Assembly (NCBI RefSeq): GCF_016808335.1
Contig: NC_053147.1
Span: forward strand, 17,904,913-17,968,912
Length of the DNA: 64,000 nucleotides
Source of the DNA: Panicum virgatum
Lineage: Eukaryota > Streptophyta > Magnoliopsida > Poales > Poaceae
Reading direction: 5' to 3'
Positions 1-11,119 of the stretch are shown piece after piece. Position numbers and translations under genes: made by a program. The notes beneath the pieces were generated by a model. That model saw only the letters and a program-made list of their open reading frames with translations. It did not search any database and was not told the DNA's origin. Position 1 is the first letter of the stretch, and each line of letters starts with the position of its first letter.

Positions 1-478
1 TTATCCCGTGGTGTCGATGACTTGCCGGTCACCCCTAATCCACGTTGAGGTGGATTCCAAGAATCAACCGCTCCTTTATCAAGAACCTCTTGATCTTGAT
101 CCGGCTTGAATCAAGGAACCGCTCCACACCTCGATTCCACTAGAGTTGCTCTACACCACTCCGGTGAGGTGAGCACAAGACCTCTCACAACCGAAATCAG
201 GGCTCCTCAACAATCTCCTTGGAGGAGCTCCACGAAATCCTCTTCTCCAAGCCGTCTAGGGAGCGGCAACTCCCAAGAGTAACAAGTCGATGACGCTTGC
301 TTGAAGTTTCCCCAGTGCCACAAATCTCAAACTCTTGATGCAATGCACTAGGAAGCCCTCACACCCTCTAGAATGCAATCTTTAAGCAAGTATGTGTGAG
401 AGAGGGATGCCTTAGCTCTATGATGTCAAGTATGCAGTCCAAATGGCCAAGAGAGACACCCAAAGGCCGGGCAATGGG

Positions 479-486
479 TATATATA
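479..486 (-). promoter_or_regulatory. TATA box of Sirevirus LTR
   Basis: TATATATA, at the same relative place in the right LTR (9876-9883) and in the solo LTR (13995-14002). Conservation across three copies supports it as the core promoter. Confidence 0.6.
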
Positions 487-532
487 GACATCCCTCCAAA
501 AACTAGCCGTTACACTCTTTTCTGCGAAGTCG

Positions 533-1000
533 CGGACCGTCCGCATTTCAAAAATTGGACCGTCCGCTGTTATAAACCAGTGAGTCAGAGTGCATTTAAT
601 GCGTGTCAGAACTAGCCGTTAAACCCCGGCGGACCGTCCGCGCCCCAGGGGCGGACCGTCCGCAGTTAAGAGATCTGACTCACCAGAGACAAACATGCTC
701 TCCGGTACAAATTCGAATTAGCTTGCGGACCGTCCGCACCCCAAGGGCGGACCGTCCGCACCCCAAGGGCGGACCGTCCGTAGTTGACTTTTCAGCCCAA
801 ACCAGAGAAACAACCTCTCTGGTACAAATCTAAAATTAGCCGGCGGACCGTCCACGCCCCATGGGTGGACTGTCCGCCGTTCAACTTTGAAGCCCACCTG
901 ACCCAGACTGTCCGCCAGCCCACCAGAGCCTCTGCAAGCTCTCTGGAACGGGCGCGGACTGTCCGCCCCTCGGGTGCGGACTGTCCGCTGTTACTCAGTC
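533..1000. repeat. Array of GCGGACCGTCCGC near-palindromes in the LTR
   Basis: A 13-mer with 6-bp inverted arms (GCGGAC / GTCCGC) around one central base is repeated about a dozen times, some copies degenerate. Several are paired with a spacing of 22 bp between starts, separated by a GCCCCAAGG-like spacer. The triplet at 725-782 shows the 22-bp period clearly. Equivalent arrays lie at about 9929-10345 and, as reverse complement, at about 13432-13955. Confidence 0.85.
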
Positions 1001-1382
1001 AGCTCTCAAACTTAGTCTTTTTCAAATCTTTTCAAAACGCCGTTAGCCCTCATGCATGCAACTAGATATTTTGAGCAAAATGGCACTAAGGACCCGTCAA
1101 GCACGAGTACTCGACCCCTCTTGATAGTACGGCTATCTATCCAACAAATCCGGTCACTTTTCATCCTCTAAACACCCTGTGACCGGTAAAATACAAAACC
1201 TCTATTTTATACCTTTGCCTTGAGCCCAAGCTTTGCTCATCATCTCCAAAACTCCACACGTTCACAACCAAATCTCTTTCATCCGTGGATCAACATATAC
1301 TCATTATCTAAAATGAAATCGTTAATCCACAAACCGTTGTCATGAATTACCAAAACTCGAATTAGGGGCCTAGATGCTTTCA

Positions 1383-1395
1383 ATCTCCCCCTTTT
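1383..1395 (-). other. Polypurine tract of the Sirevirus
   Basis: On the minus strand a purine run AAAAGGGGGAGAT directly abuts the LTR start at 1382. This is the expected plus-strand DNA primer position. Confidence 0.8.
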
Positions 1396-1999
1396 GGTAA
1401 TTGATGACAACACTAAATTTTGGAGTGATAAAAGTGTTCAAGTCAACTTTATACACTAGGCATAAGGTGGACTTGGAATTGAACTTTGGAAGAACTTACT
1501 CATTTTTCTTGAAAATTTCAGAATATGATATGAATAAATTCACCAAGTTCGATGAGTAGAGAGAACTCCCCCTTGATATGTGCATATAAATTTGCATGAA
1601 TACCAAGAGCACATATATATATTTGAAAATTTTGACGGAGCTTTCCCTACAAGTGGAAATCGAGGCATACAAGATACAAGATATATATATGATAAGAAAT
1701 TTTAGCTTGGTTAGCACAACCTCACAACCACAATATGAACCTGAATAGATAAGAGTAACACTAACCAACATAGTTCATCATACATTACAAACCAAATGTT
1801 CAAATTCAAACACAAGTCTCAAACCGAGTTCATGCAAGACACAAATCATAAACATGTCATGCAATAATTCAACACAAATAAGCACGAGTGGCAAGCGGAA
1901 GCAGAAAGCGAATGATATCCATGAGAAGTCTATGAGCTCCCCCTAGATCCAAGCACTCCAAAGCTCCTTCTCCCCCTTTGGCATCAATTGCCAAGAAAG

Positions 2000-3640
2000 T
2001 CAATCCATCGACAGCGGAGGAGGTGGTGGCGGGTAGAACGGCTGGTGCGGGTAGAACTCTGGAGGTGGCACTGGAGCCAGAAATACTGAGTAGAAGTGGT
2101 CAGAAAACCCGGTGAAGGCTGTGCTGAAAGTATCAAAACGCTGCTCTAGCTGCTCCTGTCTCTGCTCAAGCTGCTCAAACTGCTCAGAAGAGGGCAAATC
2201 CTCAAAGCGTGAATCAAGAGCTGCTATGTCTGAGTGTAAACTCTGCTGAACCCCCTGCATCTGAGCCATCATGGGGTGGAACATTTGCTGCTGCATGTTT
2301 TGGAAGTTGAGGTTCATCTGATTCTGCATCTGACTAGCCAACCCCGCAATCTGAGAGGACATGCTCTCCTGCATAGATGCAAAGTAAGGGTCAAAGTAGC
2401 CAGCTGGAGGGGCCCACTACTGCTGTACTGGAGGATGCGGTGGTGTCATGGCATGCTGAGCTGCAGCTGCTCCCATGTGAGCATCATCATCACTATCATC
2501 AGCACCATCCTACCCCTGTGCTTTAGCATCCATATCATCTCCAGGGAAAGGAGTCAAAGGCCTCAAAAGAAAAGTATTATCATTCTTGAATGGCCTGAAA
2601 GGTGTGTGATTGCTTTCACATATTCCTCTGAAGCTAGACTTGACCTTGATGATGGACATAATGTATGGAGCAAAATATAGGTTCATCTCCATGTTAAGCC
2701 TTAAATCTGCAAGCTGATCCATGATAAGAGCAATGACATTTATTCTATTTCCGTTCATGACATGAGATATCACATTCCAATAGTGCCCTCTAATCTTGTC
2801 CTTGTTGCCACTCTTAGGCATGAATGTGACTCTGACAATCTTATTAATCACTGCAGGATGATGCCTCAGTCCCTGAGTGCCCCCAAAGCTTCTAGCAATT
2901 TCAAGATGTGCAGGCTCATAGAACATGGGGTAGTCATTCTCATCTAGAGGGTTTTCTAACACAACATTCACACTTTGCTCACTAGTGATGAAATTATAAT
3001 CCAACTGATTAGCCTCAGCAAACTGTGCAAATGTAGCATAATAAGTTCTCTTGCCAGTTGTCCACCGAAATGTTTCCTCAACCATGTTGATCTCTAGAGT
3101 GGCATAGAACTGACGTATCACAGTTTCATTCCAATCACACCTATGCTGCAGAAAATTTGCTAACCCCATTTGCTGAAATCTATCTACTAGATCAGTCATG
3201 ACTTGTTGTTGTCTCATATAGCCTAGGTCAATGGTCTGATGTTTGAATACATTCTTCTTAACTAGATGACCAAAGTAAGCATCTTTTTGTACCTCAGTTT
3301 TGAAGAAGAGAATGTTGGTGTCACGAGGCAAGCTGAACTGATCCACTGCTCTTGCATTGGCATAGCTCTCTGCAGTCCACTGTCGGCTAGGTAGATCTAG
3401 CCCCATCAAATCTGTAACATTATCCTCAACCCCCTCAGTCTCTTCCTCTGAAGATTCATCACCTACATCTCCTACTGAAGATGCTGCAGCCATCTCACTG
3501 AGATTTGGAGCATAGTCCACATCATCGTAGTCATCACTGTCTCTTTGTCTTTTGGAAGACATAGCCTTCTTGATTTTAGAAGCAGTGACCTTGATGATCT
3601 TCCGGGGTGGCCTGAGATCAAGATTTAACCATAAGAACAA
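2000..3640 (-). pseudogene. Sirevirus extra ORF downstream of pol (env-like position), two in-frame stops
   Basis: One frame runs from 3640 to 2000 and is broken only by TAG at 2510-2512 and 2417-2419. The likely start is the second Met at about 3562, which opens a Ser/Asp/Glu-rich acidic N-terminus. The middle 250 residues form a folded-looking region containing WTTGKRTYYATFAQFAEAN; it resembles the plant transposon protein domain often annotated in grass genomes. The C-terminal part is rich in Gln and Met with a heptad-like coiled coil (EQFEQLEQRQEQLEQRF), ending in a Pro/Tyr tail. Function is unknown. Extra ORFs in this position are known in Sireviruses and sometimes called env-like, but I see no signal peptide or membrane segment. 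Both stops could come from CAG by C-to-T. Confidence 0.72.
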
Positions 3641-4715
3641 TTACTAAAGCAATAGGACCAATCCATAATAATATAAGTCAGTTCAGCATTCATCTGAAAA
3701 ATCTGACACTGGCGGACCGTCCTCACTTCTGAACGCGGACTGTCCGCAGTTCATGAACTACCACTGCGGACCGTCCGCGTCCAGCAGGTGGACTGTCCGC
3801 GACCCATCTGTTCTGCGCAGCAACACAAAATCGCCCTCATCTTTGATTCACCCATATTTTGAGTTTCGATTCAAATCCACCAACCAAATTTTAACTATAG
3901 CATCTCCTCATCACTAGGAACATGATCCCCAAAGTATTTTCAAGAATCCATGGTCCAAAAACAGATCGGAGCATCTAACCCTAACTCTTTCCAATAAAGA
4001 AATCCAAGAACAAGAGTTAGGGATTCGTCAAAATACCGAGAGGACATGATGCACAATCTTGAGAAGAGTCCGGAGATGTTCTCGGACCGTCCGGGAATCA
4101 CGCCAAAAAGCCTTGACCTTGTCGTCTCCCCCACATGCTTGAGAGAGAAAGAGAGCTTTTTGGATGATGTGTGCGGTTTGGTGGGAGGTTATGAGAGGGA
4201 CATCCATTATAATTCAAGTCTGGCCGACCCCACCTTTCTGTCCAGTCGCGGACTATCCGCAGAACCCTGGCGGACCGTTCGCATAAGAGTTTTTACACTG
4301 ACACCCGACTAACACTGCCTCTGGCAAAATTTGCCCAACACAGGCGGACCGTCCGCAGTGTATTTTTGCGGTTGAGAACTTCTCTGCAGACCCTTTAGTG
4401 AACCAGCCTTATGAACGGCGGACTGTCCGCCTATTACCCGCGGACCGTCTGCAATACCAAATTTCAGACAGCCCAAAATTTTGCCAACTTTCTCAATTTC
4501 AATTTCAATTTGGGATCATTGATCATATAAAAATCCAAAAATCTCAAATCTTGCATGAAAACCTTCACAAGACTCATATGAGCAAGTTACAACAAGAATT
4601 CAAAAATAAATCGAGTCAAATCATGAAATCTCGTAAATGGCTCAAAAATACCTCAAAAATTTAGAAAAAGAAACAAAGAGTGCATGAAAGAGCCATATGC
4701 CACATGTGCTAGTTT
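3641..4715 (-). other. Non-coding spacer between pol and the extra ORF, with scattered GCGGAC/GTCCGC motifs
   Basis: No coding frame. Copies and variants of the LTR 13-mer recur at about 3713, 3738, 3766, 4084, 4269, 4342, 4419 and 4439, outside any LTR. The part next to pol (4480-4700) is AT-rich. Confidence 0.7.
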
Positions 4716-7037
4716 TCAAGCCACATTTGAGAAGTCAATGATATTTAACTCATTTCTTAACTTGTAAAACCGAGATTCATCCAAAGGCTTGGTAAATATA
4801 TCGGCTAATTGATCATCCGTGCCAATACCATCAATCTTGATATCACCCTTGTTCACATGATCTTTAAGAAAATGATGGCGGATATCAATATGCTTGGTTC
4901 TTGAATGTTGAACCGGATTAGAAGCAATCTTCACGGCACTTTCATTGTCACACAACAAGAGAATTTCATCAAATTTCACACCATAGTCAAGAAGAGTTTG
5001 CTTCATCCATAACAATTGTGCACAACAACTTCCGGCCAAAATATATTCCGCTTCGGCGGTTGAAAGAGCCACAGAATTTTGCTTCTTTGATGACCAAGAT
5101 ACAAGAGATCTTCCAAGAAATTGACAACCACCGGATGTGCTTTTCCTATCAACCTTGCACACCGCGTAATCCGAATCCGAGAATCCAGCCAAATCAAAAT
5201 GAGCACCCTTGGGATACCATAAACCAATATTAGGAGAATATTTTAAGTATCTCAAGATCCTTTTGACGGCGGTCAAATGACATTCTCTAGGTGCGGCTTG
5301 AAATTGTGCACACATGCAAACACTATACATGATGTCGGGCCTAGATGCGGTCAAATAAAGCAAACTACCAATCATAGAACGGTAAAGCTTTTGGTCAACC
5401 GGGTTACCTAACTCATCTAGGTCGAGATGCCCAATGGTAGCCATAGGAGTCTTGATTGGTTTTGCATCTTCCATACCAAATTTCTTCAAGATATCCTTCA
5501 CATATTTTGATTGACACACAAAGGTGCCTTCCTTGAGTTGCTTGATTTGAAGTCCAAGAAAGAAACTTAATTCACCAATCATAGACATATCAAATTCCCT
5601 AGACATCATTTCACCAAATTCCTCACAAAAACTTGGGTTAGTTGAACCAAAGATAATATCATCAACATAAATTTGACAAACAAACAAATCCTTACCAATT
5701 GCTTTAGTGAACAAGGTAGTGTCAACCTTACCAATTTTGAAGCCCTTAGAGATAAGAAAATCCCTCAATCTTTCATACCAAGCTCGTGGAGCTTGCTTAA
5801 GACCATAAAGAGCTTTAGAGAGCTTGTATACATGATTTGGCTTCTTGGGATCTTCAAAACCGGGAGGTTGCTCAACAAAAACAAGTTCACTAATCTTGCC
5901 ATTCAAGAAGTTACTTTTCACATCCATTCGAAAAAGTTTTATGTTTTGAGAGCAAGCATAAGCTAATAAAATTCTAATAGCTTCTAATCTAGCAACAGGA
6001 GCGAAAGTTTCACCGAAATCCAAACTTTCGACTTGAGTGAAGCCTTGAGCTACCAATCTTGCCTTGTTTCTCACAACTATTCCATCTTCATTTTGCTTGT
6101 ATCTAAAGACCCATTTCGTGCCAATAACATTATAATTCTTGGGCCTCTCAACTAGATCCCAAACTTGATTCCGGGAGAAATTATTTAATTCTTCATGCAT
6201 AGCATTCACCCAATCCGGATCTCTCAATGCTTCATCTACACGGTTAGGATCAAGAAAAGATACAAAAGAATAATGTTCACAAAATGAAGCAATGCGAGAT
6301 TGAGTTTGAACACCCTTACTAATATCACCCATGATTTGATCCACCGGATGATCCTTTGCAAGAGTATGATGAATTCTTTGAGGAACAATTGGTTCTTGAG
6401 TTGATGGAGAAGGTGCACTAGATGAACCAACTTGATCTTGTACTTGAGAATCATCATTACTTGAATCTTGTACAATTTGTTGTGCTTGATCATTTGAGAT
6501 AGAAGTTGAAGGATTAACTCTAATAGAGATAGAAGGACCATCTTCATCTTCATCTTCTTCTCTTGGTCTAACATCACCAATTGACATATTTTTCATTGCA
6601 TTTCTCAAACCACCACTTCTCACATCATCAAGATTTTCTTGTTTATTATGAGACCCATTGGTTTCATCAAACTCAACATCATATGCTTCTTCAATAATGC
6701 CATGTGTTTTGTTGTAAACCCGATAAGCCTTGCTACGAGATGAATATCCAAGAAGAAAACCCTCATCACATTTGCTTTGAAACTTTGATAACCGAGTTCC
6801 CTTCTTTAGAATGTAGCATTTGCAACCAAACACTCTAAAATATGAGATATTTGGCTTCCTTCCAATGAGCAACTCATATGGGGTCTTGTTATGAAATCTA
6901 TGGCAATACAATCTATTAGAAGCATGACAAGCCATGTTGATTGCTTCGGCCCAAAAGCTATCCAAAACATTGTATTCGGAGAGCATTGATCTTGCCATAT
7001 CAATTAAGGTTCTATTTTTCCTCTCAACAAGACCATT
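4716..7037 (-). pseudogene. pol: Sirevirus pol: integrase C-terminal part, reverse transcriptase, RNase H
   Basis: An open frame that is the continuation, after a TAA at 7038-7040, of the upstream pol frame. It starts with the integrase segment carrying the last catalytic Glu (VERKNRT). Next come a copia-type reverse transcriptase (RLVAQGF, YGLKQAPRAWY, catalytic YVDDIIFGS) and an RNase H (STAEAEYI, SRTKHIDIRHHF). An acidic, Ser-rich linker of roughly 150 residues separates integrase and reverse transcriptase. The frame ends with TGA at 4716-4718. The domain order is diagnostic of Ty1/copia. The reverse transcriptase itself looks complete, so the mutations that killed the element lie upstream. 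Confidence 0.93.
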
Positions 7038-7946
7038 TTATTCTGGAGTGTACTTGGTTGAGAATTCATGCTTGATTCCTTTCTCATCACACCATTCATC
7101 AACTCTTGTGTTCCTAAACTCACTTCCATTGTCACTCCTCACTTTCTTCACCTTGAGCTCAAATTCATTTTCGGCCCTTGTAAAGAATTTCTTGAATGTG
7201 TCATATGTATCGGCCTTGTCATGAAGAAAGAAAACCCATGTATATCTTGAGTAATCATCCACTACCACAAGACAATAACAATTTCCACCAATACTTCTAT
7301 ATGTTGTAGGACCAAATAAATCCATATGCAATAATTCCAATGGTCTCTCAGTTGACATGACACTCTTAGTGGGATGAGTATTTGCAACTTGCTTTCTGGC
7401 TTGACATGCACTACATAACTTATCTTTTTCAAACTTCACATTCTTCAACCCAATTACCAAGTCATGCTTCAAAAGTCGGTTGAGTTGCTTCATGCCAACA
7501 TGACCAAGCCTTCTATGCCATAACCAACCCAAGGATGATTGAGTGAATAAGCAAGTGGACAAGTTTGCCTCTTTAGTAGCAAAATCCACAAGATATACAT
7601 CCTCATATCTAAATCCCGTAAAGATGTGATCTTTTCCATCCAAGCTAGTCACTACAACATCATCTTTAGTGAAACTACACTTATATCTAAAATCACAAAG
7701 TTGAGTGACCGCTAAGAAATTAAACTTGAGAGAATCAACCAACAATACTTTTGAAAGAGAATGATCACTTGAGATAGAAATTGTACCAACTCCTTTGACT
7801 TTGCCCTGGCTATTATCACCAAAGATGATGTCACTATAGCCACCCACATTCTCATCTAGAGAGGAAAACATCATTGGATCTCCGGTCATGTGTTGAGTGC
7901 ATCCACTATCAAGCACCCAATGTCTTCCTCCGGACTTGTAATTCAC
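7038..7946 (-). pseudogene. pol: Sirevirus protease and integrase N-terminal/catalytic part
   Basis: Same frame as gag upstream and pol downstream, bounded by TAG at 7947-7949 and TAA at 7038-7040. Near the N-terminus WVLDSGCTQHMTGD is the copia aspartic protease active site (D-S-G). Further on are the integrase zinc-binding HHCC region (HRRLGHVG ... CSAC) and the first two catalytic Asp residues (HMDLFGP, SDNGSEF). The stop falls just before the third catalytic residue, so without readthrough integrase is split. Both bounding stops can be explained by C-to-T at a Gln codon. Confidence 0.9.
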
Positions 7947-9896
7947 CTACAAAGAGGAAGTAACTCTTTTAGGTACCCAAACTTTCTTGGGTCCTTGAAC
8001 GTTAGTGACCACGTTAGTGACCAAGACTTTTGGCACCCAAATGACATTCTTTTTAGCACCATCTATAGGTATCCCAACAAATTTTGCACTAACATTGTCA
8101 TTTGAATTTTTTATAAGAATGTAACTTGAATCAAAGGATATGACTTTCTTGTTGGTGCAATTCTTCTCAACATGACCAACCTTCTTGCATTTTTCACAAT
8201 ATGGCTTACCACTATTCTTCACAAAAGTAGTTTTGGTTTGCACAAAAGCCTTCTTCCCTTTCTTAGGAATGTATCCAAACCCTTGCTTGTTCAAGGTGAA
8301 CTTTTGGCTTGCCCAACAATGATTAAACTTGGCTATACTATCATAGCACTTTCTCAAGTCATTAGTCAAGCAAGTAATCTCTTTCTTTAACAAATCATTT
8401 TCCATAATGAGAGATTCATTGCAAGATGGGTTATCAATTTTGGTGCAAAAAGAACTAGTAGAGCTAGAGCCACAAGGTTTATCATCAATTAAATCACAAC
8501 TAACACCAATGCTCAATGTTGCTTTTCTTTCATGATTAAGCAAGGTAGTGTGAGCTTCCTCAAGCTTCTCATGAGTTTCTTTGAGATTCTCATGAGAAGT
8601 CTTTAGCTCCTCATAGGAATCTTGAAGAGAAGTAAACTTCAACTTCAAGTCCTTTAACTTAGCATTTTCCTTTGTCATGAATTCATCGGCATCATTGAGC
8701 ATTTCAACAAGATCATCATATGAAAGTTCATCAAGTTCACCATCTTGTTGTACCTTTGCACCACCCTTTGCCATAAGACAATGTGGTGTAGAGAAGAGTG
8801 ATGGAGCCTCCTTGATGGCGATCCCGGCAACTCCCTTGGATGGCTTGTCGTCATCATCATCATCATCATCATCATCGGAGCTTGCATCGGAATCCCATTC
8901 AACAAAATAAGCTTGGCCATTATTCTTCTTCTTGATGAACTTCTTCTTCTTCTTTTCATCATTTTTCTTGTCCTTCTTGTTCTTGTTTGGACAATTGACA
9001 ATGATATGACCTACTTCATCACATTGGAAGCAAGTCTTGTCCACAAAAGAATTTTTTCTTGATGATTGACCTCTCTTGCCAAAGTTCTTCTTGCTCATCA
9101 TTCTATTGAATCTCTTAACAAAGAGAGCCATCTCCTCATCCGATTCTTCTTCTTGGCACCCACTTTCTTCTTCATTTTTGCTATCTTGAGCTTTAAATGC
9201 CACACTTTTCTTTTTCATATCAATTTCTCCCCCATGAGCTTCATCTTGAGATTTCTTGAACATGTCATGGGTGAGAATTTCTCCCAATATTTGTTTGGGA
9301 GTTGCGGTCTTCACATTTGACCTTACAAGTAAGGTCACAATTGTGTCATATCTTTCCGGAAGACATCTAAGAAACTTGTGGTTGAAATCCCCATCCGGTA
9401 CCTCAAATCCAAGTCCCTTGAGGTCATTCACAATGTCATTTAGCCGGTTGAACATCTCGGCTATACTCTCATCCTTCTTCATGGTGAATTCACTAAAATT
9501 CCCTTTAAGCAAATATAACTTGGCCTCCTTCACACTTGATGTGCCCTCATGAATTTCCATGAGTTTCTTCCATATGTCATTTGCATTTGTGAGACTCTTG
9601 ACTCTATTAAATCCCGTCACATCAAGAGCACTAAAGAGCACATTAACTCCTTGATCATTTAGTGTCTCATTTTCCCCATCTAGGGGTGTCAAACTCTTTG
9701 GGTCCAAAATGACATATCCATCACTTACTACTCTCCATAGCTTTCTACTCATGGCTTTGAGATGAGCCGACATCCTAGTCTTCCAAGTGTGTGTGAGAGA
9801 GGGATGCCTTAGCTCTATGATGTCAAGTATGCAGTCCAAATGGCCAAGAGAGACACCCAAAGGCCAGGCAATGGGTATATATAGACATCCCTCCAA
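7947..9896 (-). pseudogene. gag: Sirevirus gag, fused at its N-terminus to LTR sequence
   Basis: A copia gag with a helical capsid region (about residues 40-220), a zinc knuckle CFQCDEVGHIIVNC, a Lys-rich run, a run of Asp residues encoded by an ATC/GAT microsatellite (8850-8878), a coiled-coil region (LKETHEKLEEAH) and a second knuckle CEKCKKVGHVEKNC. Two knuckles and a long gag fit Sireviruses. The first ~35 codons (about 9790-9896) are LTR sequence read in frame, because the leader and native gag start are deleted. The start codon at 9896 is therefore not original. TAG at 7947-7949 ends it before protease. Confidence 0.9.
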
Positions 9897-10735
9897 AAAC
9901 TAGCCGTTACACTCTTTTCTGCGAAGTCGCGGACCGTCCGCATTTCAAAAACCGGACCGTCCGCCGTTATAAACCAGTGAGTCAGAGTGCATTTAATGCG
10001 TGTCAGAACTAGCCGTTAAACCCCGGCGGACCGTCCGCAGTTAAGAGATCTGACTCACCAGAGACAAACATGCTCTCTGGTACAAATTTGAATTAGCCTG
10101 CGGACCGTCCGTGCCCCAAGGGCGGACCGTCCGCAGTTCACTTTTCAGCCCAAACCAGAGAAACAGCCTCTCTGGTACAAATCTAAAATTAGCCGGCGGA
10201 CCGTCCGCGCCCCATGGGTGGACTGTCCGCCGTTCAACTTTGAAGCCCACCTGACCCGGACTGTCCGCCAGCCCACCAGAGGCTCTGCAAGCTCTCTGGA
10301 ACGGGCGCGGACTATCCGCCCCTCGGGTGCGGAATGTCCGCCGTTACTCAGTCAGCTCTCAAACTTAGTCTTTTTCAAATCTTTTCAAAACACCGTTAGC
10401 CCTCATGCATGCAACTAGACATTTTGAGCAAAATGGCACTAAGGACCCGTCAAGCATGAGTACTCGACCCCTCTTGATAGTACGGCTATCTATCCAACAA
10501 ATCCGGTCACTTTTCATCCTCTAAACACCCTGTGACCGGTAAAATACAAAACCCCTATTTTATACCTTTGCCTTGAGTCCAAGCTTTGCTCATCATCTCC
10601 AAAACTCCACACGTTCACAACCAAATCTCTTTCATTCGTGGATCAACCTATACTCATTATCTCAAATGAAATCGTTAATCCACAAACCGTTGTCATGAAT
10701 TACCAAAACTCGAATTAGTGGCCTAGATGCTTTCA
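9790..10735 (-). repeat. 5' LTR of the Sirevirus, truncated at its inner end
   Basis: Matches 388-1382 closely but lacks everything equivalent to 1-387. At about 9790 the match ends at a GTGTGTGAGAGAG stretch and gag coding sequence follows directly. Two 22-bp near-palindrome units present in the other LTR are absent here. A TATA box lies at 9876-9883. Confidence 0.88.
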
Positions 10736-10759
10736 GACTGCCATATCCTCATCAATCAC

Positions 10760-11111
10760 AGATGAGAGCACGACGAATCTGTTTGCGGCCGCCATGCCCA
10801 GGCTCTCCTATCCTGACCTCTTGTTGTGGCACCGCGGAGAGAGACGGCGAGCGCGGGGAGAGCCCGAAGTCATCCCGGCGGTCTGGCAGTTCACCACCAC
10901 CGCCGTGCTCTCGGCATCGCGCCGCTGTGGTAGACCCCTCGACCCCGACTCCGCGTTCGCGCTCGAGCTGCCGACCACCTCTCCGATCTTCTCGCCGAAG
11001 CGCTGCATAGGGGCCTTGAAGACGCCGACGCAGCGTCTGGACGTGGATGGTGGGCATCACCATCAATCCGAGGGGTGGTCACGCGCGAAGACCACCGAAT
11101 CCTCGTCCGCG
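10760..11111. repeat. GC-rich repeat unit, copy 1
   Basis: Begins GATGAGAGCACGACGAATCT and is clearly similar to the segment starting at 12415. Both copies can be read as Arg/Ser/Pro-rich frames on several strands, but the frames are not conserved between copies. I do not call a gene. It may be an old repeat or a duplicated promoter/5' region. Confidence 0.55.
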
Positions 11112-11119
11112 AATGAGAG

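Larger units (their letters stand above)
1..1382 (-). repeat. 3' LTR of the Sirevirus (partial)
   Basis: On the minus strand it begins TGAAAGCATCTAGG at 1382, directly after the polypurine tract. It matches the solo LTR at 13043-14755 over its whole length, which shows that about 0.2 kb of its far end lies outside the window. It carries the many 13-bp near-palindromes listed separately. Compared with the right LTR it has two extra 22-bp repeat units. Confidence 0.9.
1..10735 (-). mobile_element. Sirevirus (Ty1/copia) LTR retrotransposon, degenerate, left end outside window
   Basis: A minus-strand element with the order LTR - gag - protease - integrase - reverse transcriptase - RNase H - extra ORF - polypurine tract - LTR. 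Integrase before reverse transcriptase is the copia order, and the extra ORF after pol is typical of Sireviruses. The outer LTR end at 10735 reads TGAAAGC on the minus strand, as does the inner start at 1382. The left LTR is cut by the window edge, so its 5-bp target duplication cannot be tested. The right LTR has lost its inner third, the primer-binding site and the start of gag. Four in-frame stops make the element non-autonomous. Confidence 0.93.

Noticed and set aside
533..1000. CRISPR-like array
   Set aside because: The repeats are 13-mers with 9-bp near-identical spacers inside a plant LTR; no unique spacers and no cas genes.
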